From contig JBNKIW010000014.1 of NCBI GenBank assembly GCA_050290865.1, forward strand, positions 1 to 64,000: a stretch of 64,000 nt of DNA, written 5' to 3'. Shown one piece after another: positions 8,449-14,946 of this stretch. The position numbers and the translations under genes were made by a program. Below the pieces are notes generated by a model. It ran no database searches. It worked only from the letters and a program-made list of their open reading frames with translations, and was not told the DNA's origin. Position 1 is the first letter of the stretch, and the number at the start of each line of letters is the position of its first letter. The stretch is from JARRLC01 sp050290865. Its GTDB lineage: Bacteria > Pseudomonadota > Alphaproteobacteria > Rhizobiales > Rhodomicrobiaceae.

Positions 8449-8880
8449 TCACTGCTGCGCGGTATGTACCCTGCGAGCGGCCTCCGCCTCCGCCTCAGCC
8501 GACCACCCTTGAACCGCGGTGGCGGCTTCCTTCTTCGACAAGACGGTGAGGCAGACGGGGGCCAGACCGCCCATGCGCAGCGCCTTCTTGGCGGCGCGCG
8601 ACAGGTCGATAACGCGCTTGCGAATAAACGGGCCGCGGTCATTGATGCGCACGATCACCTCGCGGCCATTGCGCCTGTGGCGGACGCGGACCATTGTCCC
8701 GAAAGGCAGCGTCCGATGCGCCGCGGTCAGACCGGTGGCCGTGAGCCTCTCGCCGCTGGACGTGCGGCCTGATTTGCCCGAATACCACGATGCCAGTCCG
8801 CACTGCGCACCGTGAGACACATCTGGCAGAAAAACTGCCGCCAATGTGCCGCACACAACCAACGCCCTGATCGCTGTCAT
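8449..8880 (-). CDS. RlpA-like double-psi beta-barrel protein (copy 2)
   Basis: The 143-residue product is a paralogue of the gene at 7689-8180. It has a signal peptide (residues 1-24), then 'GLASWYSGKSGRTSSGERL', 'TAAHRTLPFGTMVRVRH' and 'VVRINDRGP'-like 'VIVRINDRGPFIRKRVIDLS'. The barrel includes the conserved Asp and His positions. It ends in a short Ala/Glu-rich tail instead of the basic tail of copy 1. The ATG at 8880 has AGGAAAGGG upstream. The two copies are in tandem, 268 bases apart. The upstream side of this gene abuts the palindrome array at 8910-9246. Confidence 0.87.
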   Translation of the reverse strand: MTAIRALVVCGTLAAVFLPDVSHGAQCGLASWYSGKSGRTSSGERLTATGLTAAHRTLPFGTMVRVRHRRNGREVIVRINDRGPFIRKRVIDLSRAAKKALRMGGLAPVCLTVLSKKEAATAVQGWSAEAEAEAARRVHTAQQ

Positions 8881-8917
8881 GCATGCCCTTTCCTGATGAC
8901 GGTGCCCTGGTACGCCT

Positions 8918-8971
8918 CAGCTAAGAAGTCCTGACCCATTTGCCGCGAGTGCTCAAAGGGCTTCTCGCGGA
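8918..8971 (+). repeat. Palindrome unit 1 (partly decayed)
   Basis: Loop at 8934-8955 contains TTGCCGCGAGTGCTCA. The nearest arms (8924-8931 AGAAGTCC and 8958-8965 GGGCTTCT) still pair with one mismatch, but the outer arm positions no longer match. An additional outer pair GTACGCCT (8910) / AGGCATAC (8974) encloses the unit. Confidence 0.6.
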
Positions 8972-9013
8972 TCAGGCATACTAGCAACCTATTGAACCTA
9001 GTACAGCTTATCC

Positions 9014-9067
9014 GCGAGCCAAGTTCGTATAAGCGCGTACGGCAAACGGGGTACGGACTAGGCTCGC
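9014..9067 (-). repeat. Palindrome unit 2
   Basis: Arms 9014-9029 and 9052-9067 are complementary at 14 of 16 positions. The 22-base loop (9030-9051), read on the minus strand, contains TTGCCGTACGCGCTTA. Confidence 0.75.
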
Positions 9068-9085
9068 TGGCTGTGCTAGTACAGC

Positions 9086-9139
9086 CCGAAGCAAGTTCGC
9101 ACCCCATTCACCGCACGTGCTCATGCGAACTTGCTTCGG
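9086..9139 (+). repeat. Palindrome unit 3 (perfect arms)
   Basis: CCGAAGCAAGTTCGCA at 9086-9101 pairs with all 16 bases of 9124-9139. The loop at 9102-9123 contains TCACCGCACGTGCTCA, whose GCACGTGC core is itself palindromic. Confidence 0.88.
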
Positions 9140-9180
9140 ATAAAGCTGTACTAGATTCAATAGGTTGCTAGTACGCTTGA

Positions 9181-9234
9181 CCCGCAGGAAATCCTGTAAG
9201 CACGTGCGGCAAGCGGGTCAGGATTTCCTGCGGG
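9181..9234 (-). repeat. Palindrome unit 4 (perfect arms)
   Basis: CCCGCAGGAAATCCTG at 9181-9196 pairs with all 16 bases of 9219-9234. The loop at 9197-9218 read on the minus strand contains TTGCCGCACGTGCTTA. The unit is enclosed by a further perfect pair CTAGTACGC (9168-9176) / GCGTACTAG (9235-9243). Confidence 0.88.
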
Positions 9235-9332
9235 GCGTACTAGTACGCGCGCCGCATGCCCCCAACGGCGTGATCATATCGCGATTCGCCCGTGCGAATA
9301 CCGTGTGAAGCCGCGCTTAAAGCCGCAGCCTC

Positions 9333-9360
9333 TTGATTGGCCGCCGGGATCGGCTATCAA
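9333..9360 (+). promoter_or_regulatory. Candidate promoter giving a leaderless SDR mRNA
   Basis: TTGATT at 9333-9338 and TATCAA at 9355-9360 are separated by 16 bases. The SDR start codon is at 9367, so transcription would begin at or next to the ATG. No ribosome binding site is visible before the ATG, consistent with a leaderless transcript. Confidence 0.35.
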
Positions 9361-9366
9361 TGCGCC

Positions 9367-10089
9367 ATGACCACAGAACCGCAATCATCATCGCAGGAAA
9401 AGCGCCTCGCCTTCGTGACCGGCGCTTCGCGCGGCATCGGGCGCGCCGCGGCCCTGGCTCTGGCTACGGCCGGGCATCACGTCATTCTTTCGGCGCGGAC
9501 GACGGGTGCGCTGGAGGAACTCGACGACGAAATCAGGGCGGCGGGCGGCAGCGCCTCCATCCTTCCGCTCGATCTCACCGATGGCGCGACGATCGACGTT
9601 CTCGGCCCGTCGCTTTTCGAGCGCTGGCAGAAGATCGATGTGCTGGTGGCGGCGGCGGGCGTGCTCGGGCGCTTATCCCCGCTTGCGCATACTGAGGACA
9701 AGCACTGGAACAACGTCATGGCGGTCAATCTGAGCGCGAACTGGCGGTTGATCCGCACGCTCGATCCCTTGCTGCGGCGGTCGCAGGCGGGGCGCGCGAT
9801 CTTCGTGACCTCCGGCGCGGCGCGGGGCGCGCTCGCCTATTGGGGGCCGTATGCGGCGTCGAAAGCCGGGCTCGAAGTGCTGGTCGCCACCTATGCCGCG
9901 GAAGTGGCGACGACGGCGGTCAGGGCGAACCTGCTCGATCCCGGCGTGGTGCGCACGGCCATGCGCGCCCAGGCCTTTCCGGGCGAAGACCCGGCGACGC
10001 TGAAGGGGCCGGAGACGCTGGCGCCGTACTTCCTCGATCTGGCGTCGATCAGCTGCACGCGCAACGGCGAGTTGGTGATCGCGGCCTGA
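9367..10089 (+). CDS. Short-chain dehydrogenase/reductase (SDR)
   Basis: A 240-residue classical SDR. It has the cofactor motif 'TGASRGIGRA' at about residues 19-28, 'AAAG' in place of the usual NNAG, a Ser-Tyr-Lys active site in 'VTSGAARG...YWGPYAASKAG', and 'LDPGVVRTAMRAQAFPGED' near the C-terminus. It would use NAD(P)H to reduce or oxidise a carbonyl/alcohol; the substrate cannot be told. Members with this 'MRAQAFPGEDP' ending resemble YciK-like enzymes. The ATG at 9367 is chosen because the frame upstream only offers a TTG. The gene converges on cobT with a 16-base gap. Confidence 0.85.
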   Translation: MTTEPQSSSQEKRLAFVTGASRGIGRAAALALATAGHHVILSARTTGALEELDDEIRAAGGSASILPLDLTDGATIDVLGPSLFERWQKIDVLVAAAGVLGRLSPLAHTEDKHWNNVMAVNLSANWRLIRTLDPLLRRSQAGRAIFVTSGAARGALAYWGPYAASKAGLEVLVATYAAEVATTAVRANLLDPGVVRTAMRAQAFPGEDPATLKGPETLAPYFLDLASISCTRNGELVIAA

Positions 10090-10105
10090 TCGCGGGCGTG
10101 GGCCG

Positions 10106-12016
10106 TTACCGCGAAGCGCGGCGGCGCCGGGGCTCTTGCGGTGCCTGCTCCTCGAACAGCTCGGCCAGCTTCTCCGTCATCGCGCCACCCAGCTCCTCGG
10201 CGTCGGTGATGGTGACGGCACGGTTGTACCAGCGCGTCACGTCATGGCCGATGCCGATGGCGATCAGCTCTACCGGCGAGCGCGTCTCGATTTCGTGGAT
10301 GACCTGGCGCAGATGCCGCTCCAGATACGACCCGGAATTGACGCCGAGCGTGGAGTCGTCTACCGGCGCGCCGTCGGAGATCGTCATCAGGATGCGGCGC
10401 TGCTCGGGGCGGCCGACCAGGCGGCTATGCGCCCAGGTGAGCGCCTCGCCGTCGATGTTTTCCTTGAGCAGCCCCTCGCGCATCATCACGCCGAGATTGC
10501 GCCGCGCGCGCCGCCAGGGTGTGTCCGCGGCCTTGTAAACGATGTGGCGCAGGTCGTTCAGGCGGCCCGGCGTCGCGGGCTTGCCCGCTGCCAGCCAGTG
10601 CTCGCGGGTCTGGCCGCCCTTCCATTGCCGTGTGGTGAAGCCGAGGATTTCAACCTTCACGCCGCAGCGCTCCAGCGTCCGCGCCAGGATGTCGGCGCAG
10701 CAGGCGGCGACCATGATCGGCCGCCCGCGCATCGAGCCTGAATTGTCCAGCAGCAGAGTCACCACCGTGTCGCGGAAGGAGGTGTCGCGCTCGCGTTTGA
10801 AGGACAACGGATGGAACGGGTCGGTGACGACGCGCGACAGCCGCGCGGTGTCGAGGATGCCTTCGTCCGTGTCGAAATCCCAAGCGCGGTTCTGCTGGGC
10901 CAGGAGGCGGCGCTGCAGCCGGTTGGCGAGGCGCGAGACCGCGACGTGAAGATGCGAAAGCTGCTTGTCGAGGAAACCGCGCAGGCGGTCCAGTTCTTCG
11001 GAGTCGCACAGGTCTTCTGCGGCGACGATCTCGTCGAACTGGCGTGTGAAGACCTCGTAGCCAAAGTCGCCGGGAGCGTCGAGTACGGAAACATTGGGCC
11101 GGCGCGGCGGCGCGTGCACGCGCGGCGCATCGCCGGACTCGCTCTCCATCGCCTTGCGGTCGCAGGCTTCCGCCAACTCGGCCTCGTCGATGGCGTCGAA
11201 GCTCTGGCTCTGCTCATCTTCGGCCGCCGCGGTCCGTCGCTCGTCGTCCCCGCTCGTTTCCTCGGGCTGGCCTTCGGTGGGCTCGTCGCCTTCGTCCTCG
11301 CCGCCGCCCCCCTCGTCATCGGCGGGCTTGTCTTCGGAGATCAGGTCGAGCGCGCTCAGCACCTCGCGCATCACCGCGCCGAAGGCTTCCTGGTCGTCGA
11401 GATTACTGCCCAGCCGGCCGAGCAGGTTCCCGGCGCGCTGCTCGATCCAGGGACGCCAGGCGTCGACGAGGGAGAGGGCGCGCTTCGGCGGTTTCAGCCC
11501 CAGAAGGCGCTCGCGTACGATGAGCGCCATGGCTTCGTCCAGCGGCGCTTCCTCGCGGCTTGCCGCGGCGGGATTGCGTGCGTCGTATCTGGCATCCGTC
11601 TTGGCCGAGAGATTGGCGGCGACGCCCTTCATGCGGACGGCGCCAGCGGCTTCGACGCGCATGCGTTCCGCCGCCTCGAATACCGACCTCGCCATGCCCG
11701 TCGCGGGCTGCAGGCGTGCGTGCAGCTTCGTGTCGTGGCAGGCGACGGTGAGCGCCACGGCGTCGGCATGGCCGCGCAGGACGGCCAGTTCCTTCCTCGT
11801 GGGCGCGCGCGAAGGCTGTGGCAGCGTCGCGGTGTGCCCCTTGACGCTGGGCGTCTCCGTGGAAAAGACGACCTGCAAGGCGGCATCGCCCGCAATGGCG
11901 CGCGTAGCGAGGCTGAGGGCGCGCTTGAACGGTAATCCGGGTTCGGTCTTGGGCTTATGAGATGTTGGCACGCTCGCTCCGCCGGCCGGTTGGGTTGCGA
12001 CCATAGGATTTAGCAC
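10106..12016 (-). CDS. cobT: Cobaltochelatase subunit CobT (no cobS adjacent)
   Basis: The 636-residue product has the CobT layout: N-terminal helical domain, a very acidic linker (about residues 225-285), then a C-terminal von Willebrand A-like domain with the metal-ion-dependent adhesion site 'TLLLDNSGSMRGRP'. The terminal region ('GIGHDVTRWYNRAVTITD') is typical. CobT works with the AAA+ protein CobS in aerobic cobalt insertion into hydrogenobyrinic acid a,c-diamide by CobN. In most alphaproteobacteria cobS precedes cobT; here the gene upstream on the same strand is spoVR, 97 bases away. CobT without a neighbouring cobS is notable. An alternative ATG lies at 12004. Confidence 0.93.
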   Translation of the reverse strand: MLNPMVATQPAGGASVPTSHKPKTEPGLPFKRALSLATRAIAGDAALQVVFSTETPSVKGHTATLPQPSRAPTRKELAVLRGHADAVALTVACHDTKLHARLQPATGMARSVFEAAERMRVEAAGAVRMKGVAANLSAKTDARYDARNPAAASREEAPLDEAMALIVRERLLGLKPPKRALSLVDAWRPWIEQRAGNLLGRLGSNLDDQEAFGAVMREVLSALDLISEDKPADDEGGGGEDEGDEPTEGQPEETSGDDERRTAAAEDEQSQSFDAIDEAELAEACDRKAMESESGDAPRVHAPPRRPNVSVLDAPGDFGYEVFTRQFDEIVAAEDLCDSEELDRLRGFLDKQLSHLHVAVSRLANRLQRRLLAQQNRAWDFDTDEGILDTARLSRVVTDPFHPLSFKRERDTSFRDTVVTLLLDNSGSMRGRPIMVAACCADILARTLERCGVKVEILGFTTRQWKGGQTREHWLAAGKPATPGRLNDLRHIVYKAADTPWRRARRNLGVMMREGLLKENIDGEALTWAHSRLVGRPEQRRILMTISDGAPVDDSTLGVNSGSYLERHLRQVIHEIETRSPVELIAIGIGHDVTRWYNRAVTITDAEELGGAMTEKLAELFEEQAPQEPRRRRASR

Positions 12017-12113
12017 GTTTTTGCCGGTGTTGGGGCAGCAAATGACGGCGGGCGAACCTCCGGCATGCCGCGTCCCACCCCCGGAGCGGTGAAAGGTCTT
12101 GAACGAGCGCCGC

Positions 12114-13703
12114 TTAGAACAGCGGCAGCGCCTCCTGCTCGCGCAGCGTCTTGCCGGTCTCGGCGTCCACCTCCAGGAGCTTGACGCGATGGCCCCAGAG
12201 CTGGGCGAGGTGCTGCATGGTGCGGTCGCAGTCCGGCTTGTGCAGGAGCGCGCCCCGGCGCACCGAATGCGTCAGCGTCAGGCGGCGCGTGCCGCTCAGA
12301 TCGGCGTCGGTGACGCGGATGTCCGGGTCCTGCTCGCTGGCGTCGTGGAACTGCGCGAGGCGGCGGCGGATTTCGCGATAGCCGCGCTCGTTGTGGATCG
12401 CCGTCACCTCGTATTCCGGCTCGTCGGAATCGTCGTGCAGAGTGAAAAGGCGCATTTCGCGCATCACATGCGGGCTGAGATACTGCAGGATGAAGCTCTC
12501 GTCACGGAACTCGGCCCAGGCGCTTTTGAGCGTACCCATGAAGTCGCCGCAGCCCGCAAACTCGGGGAACCAGTCCTTGTCTTCGGCTGTCGGGTCTTCG
12601 CAGATGCGCTTGATGTCGCGCATCATGGTGAAGCCGAGGGCGTACGGATTGAGCCCGCTGAACCGCTTGTCGTCGAAGGATGGCTGCATGACGACAGAAG
12701 AATGCAGATGCAAAGCTTCCAGCATCGTGCCTTCGGTGAGAAGACCGCTCTGATACATCCGGTCCATGATCTCGTAATGGACGAAGGTGGCGCAGCCCTC
12801 GTTCATCATCTTGGTCTGACGCTGCGGATAGAAATACTGGCTGAGAATGCGGACGATGCGGAGCAACTCGCGCTGCCAGTCCTTCAAGCGCGGCGAATAC
12901 TTCTCCAGAAAATAGAGGAGGTTTTCCTCGGGCAGCGACAGGCCCTGGTCGTCCAGCGCCAGTTGCTCCCCTTCGGTCAGCTTCGGCCGGCGGCGCTTCG
13001 GAACCGTGCGCCACAGATCGTCATAGGTCGCCTCCTCATGAGCGCGGCGGTTCTTCTTGCGCTTTGCCGCCTTTTCCGCGCGCGAGGACTGCGGCACCTT
13101 GGGATGACGGCTGACACCCTGGCGCATGAGCGCATGCGCGGCGTCCAGGACCGCCTCGACGGCGACGACGCCATGACGCTCCTCGCATTCCTTCACATAG
13201 TCCTTGGAGAAGGCGAGATAGTCGAGAATGGTGTCGGCATTGGTCCACTGCTTGAAGAGATAATTGTGCTTGAAGAAGTGGTTGTGCCCGATCGCCGCGT
13301 GCGCGAGCACCAGCGTCTGCATGGTCGCGGAGTTTTCCTCCATGACATAGCTGATGCAGGGGTTGGAATTGATGACCAGCTCATAGGCCAGCGCGCGCAT
13401 GCCTCGGCGGTAGACCATCGATTCCTGCGCGAAACGCTTGCCGAACGACCAGTGGCGGTACATCAGCGGCATGCCGGTCGAGGCATAGGCATCGAGCATC
13501 TGCTCGGCGGTGATGACTTCGACCTGATTGGGATAGACATCCAGCCCCAGTTCGCGGACGCCTGTCTCCTCGACCTTGTCGTAAATCCGCTTCAGCGTGT
13601 CGAAATTCCATTCGGCACCCTCGAAAAGCGGTTTTTGCCGCTTACCTTTCGATTTTGGCTTCAAGATCGGCTCGCTACCTTTCCTGCCTGGAAAAGAGGT
13701 CAT
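12114..13703 (-). CDS. SpoVR family protein
   Basis: A 529-residue member of the SpoVR/YcgB family. The family-wide blocks are visible: 'YPNQVEVITAEQMLDAY', 'YRHWSFGKRF', 'AYELVINSNPCISYVMEEN', 'MNEGCATFVHYEIM' and 'LNPYALGFTMMRDI'. The function is not established; in Bacillus the name comes from a spore cortex defect, and in enterobacteria ycgB is a stationary-phase gene under RpoS. The ATG at 13703 lies 29 bases inside the end of yeaH, so the two are translationally coupled. It belongs to the prkA-yeaH-spoVR unit often found across non-sporulating bacteria. Confidence 0.92.
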   Translation of the reverse strand: MTSFPGRKGSEPILKPKSKGKRQKPLFEGAEWNFDTLKRIYDKVEETGVRELGLDVYPNQVEVITAEQMLDAYASTGMPLMYRHWSFGKRFAQESMVYRRGMRALAYELVINSNPCISYVMEENSATMQTLVLAHAAIGHNHFFKHNYLFKQWTNADTILDYLAFSKDYVKECEERHGVVAVEAVLDAAHALMRQGVSRHPKVPQSSRAEKAAKRKKNRRAHEEATYDDLWRTVPKRRRPKLTEGEQLALDDQGLSLPEENLLYFLEKYSPRLKDWQRELLRIVRILSQYFYPQRQTKMMNEGCATFVHYEIMDRMYQSGLLTEGTMLEALHLHSSVVMQPSFDDKRFSGLNPYALGFTMMRDIKRICEDPTAEDKDWFPEFAGCGDFMGTLKSAWAEFRDESFILQYLSPHVMREMRLFTLHDDSDEPEYEVTAIHNERGYREIRRRLAQFHDASEQDPDIRVTDADLSGTRRLTLTHSVRRGALLHKPDCDRTMQHLAQLWGHRVKLLEVDAETGKTLREQEALPLF

Positions 13704-14940
13704 GGAACACCGGATAGATTTCGCTCGGCGCCGCGACGTGGCGCATGGCGAAATGCCTGTGCACATCGGTCAGCGGCTCGAAGCCCGACCAGATGATGCT
13801 TTCGCTGATACTGCTTCCGACCTCGATATAGGCGAAGTACTGGCAGAGCGGCAGGATGTCGTCCTCGAGCATGTCGATGCAACGCGTCATGTCGCCCAGG
13901 TCGTTGGCGCCGTCGGAGGCCTGCGCGGCGTAGATGTTCCACTCGTCGGGCGGGTAGCGCTCCTTGACGACTTTCAGCATCTCTTCGAAGGCGCTGGAAA
14001 TGACCGTACCGCCGGTCTCGGTCGAGCGGAAGAACGTGTCTTCGTCCACGACGCTGGCGAAGGTCGTGTGGCGGATGAAGACCACCTGCACGTCGCGGTA
14101 GTGCCGCGACAGGAAGATGTGCAGCAGCATGAAGAAGCGCTTCGCCAGGTCTTTCAGCGACTGCGTCATCGACGCCGAGGTGTCCATCAGGCAGAACATG
14201 ACGGCCTGCGTGATGGGCTTCGGGAGGCGCTCGAAGCGGTTGTATTGCAGGTCGAACGGGTCGATGAAAGCGACGACCTTGCGCAGGTGTTGCAGGCGCG
14301 CGAGCCTTTTGCGCAGCGTCGCGATTTCCTCCTCGTCGGCAGGCGTCCTGGCCTCGGCCGCCGCCAGCTCCGCCTCGGTGCGGGCGATTTCGTCCAGTGT
14401 CGGGCGGCGCAGCGCCACGCGCCGGGCCATGCTGTTGCGCATGGTGCGCACGCGGTTGAGCTTGGCGGGTGAGCCATCGGTCGTGAAGCCCGCGCGCACC
14501 GGCGTGGGGGAGCGCACGTCCTTCAGCTTGGTCTTCACCAGATTGGGGAGCTTGAGGTCTTCGAAGAACAGGTCGAGGAACTCGTCCTTGGTCAGGGTGA
14601 AGACGAAGTCGTCCTCGCCATGGCCGTCCGGGCTGCCGTGCTTGCCGCCGCCCCTGCCGCCCGCTTCCGGCGGCTTGGAAATGCGGTCGCCGACAACGAA
14701 GTCCTTGTTGCCGGGCAGGACGAGATCGCGGTTACCGTCGCGCCCCGGCCGGAAGGACGGCTCGTTGAGGCTCTTGGAACGGATACGGACTTCCTCGCCC
14801 CCCTCGGCTTCGGACACTTTGCGCTTCTTCAACGCCTCCGAGACCGCGTTGCGGATCTCCTCCCGCGCGCGGCGTATGAAACGTTGGCGATTGCCGAGGC
14901 TTTTCGCCTTTGGATTCAGCCGGCGGTCGATGATGTGCAT
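13675..14940 (-). CDS. yeaH: YeaH/DUF444 family protein with vWA-like domain
   Basis: The 421-residue product has the DUF444 hallmarks: an N-terminal 'IDRRLNPKAKSLGNRQRF', a Gly-rich region with acidic residues, and a C-terminal vWA-like fold with the metal site 'CLMDTSASMTQ'. 'FFRSTETGGTVISSA' and 'NIYAAQASDGAN' follow. In E. coli yeaG-yeaH are co-transcribed under stress and nitrogen starvation. The biochemical role of YeaH is unknown; by analogy with other vWA proteins it probably partners the AAA+-like kinase PrkA. It starts six bases after prkA ends and overlaps spoVR by 29 bases. Confidence 0.93.
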   Translation of the reverse strand: MHIIDRRLNPKAKSLGNRQRFIRRAREEIRNAVSEALKKRKVSEAEGGEEVRIRSKSLNEPSFRPGRDGNRDLVLPGNKDFVVGDRISKPPEAGGRGGGKHGSPDGHGEDDFVFTLTKDEFLDLFFEDLKLPNLVKTKLKDVRSPTPVRAGFTTDGSPAKLNRVRTMRNSMARRVALRRPTLDEIARTEAELAAAEARTPADEEEIATLRKRLARLQHLRKVVAFIDPFDLQYNRFERLPKPITQAVMFCLMDTSASMTQSLKDLAKRFFMLLHIFLSRHYRDVQVVFIRHTTFASVVDEDTFFRSTETGGTVISSAFEEMLKVVKERYPPDEWNIYAAQASDGANDLGDMTRCIDMLEDDILPLCQYFAYIEVGSSISESIIWSGFEPLTDVHRHFAMRHVAAPSEIYPVFHDLFSRQER

Positions 14941-14946
14941 GCTTGA

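Larger units (their letters stand above)
8981..9171. repeat. Long inverted repeat enclosing palindrome units 2 and 3
   Basis: The 34 bases at 8981-9014, beginning CTAGCAACCTATTGAA, match the reverse complement of 9137-9171 with one substitution and one single-base gap (33/35). The repeat encloses units 2 and 3 and a small perfect hairpin GGCTGT/ACAGCC at 9069-9086, forming a nested 191-base palindromic structure. Confidence 0.85.
8910..9246. repeat. Array of four modular hairpins with conserved loop and variable arms
   Basis: This region lies between the divergent second rlpA-like gene and the SDR gene. It holds four units, each a 16-bp arm, a 22-nt loop and the complementary 16-bp arm. The loop core reads TTGCCGCACGTGCTYA with few changes; units 1 and 3 carry it on the plus strand, units 2 and 4 on the minus strand. 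The arms differ completely between units, yet pair with each other within a unit: 16/16 in units 3 and 4, 14/16 in unit 2, partly decayed in unit 1. Heptamers CTAGTAC or GTACTAG occur at 8998, 9076, 9148, 9168, 9237 and 9240, marking unit boundaries. I know no named family with this pattern. Confidence 0.85.

Noticed and set aside
8910..9246. CRISPR array or integron attC cluster
   Set aside because: There are no regular repeats with unique spacers, repeat orientation alternates, and conserved parts are loops rather than attC end boxes (RYYYAAC/GTTRRRY). No cas or integrase gene is near.
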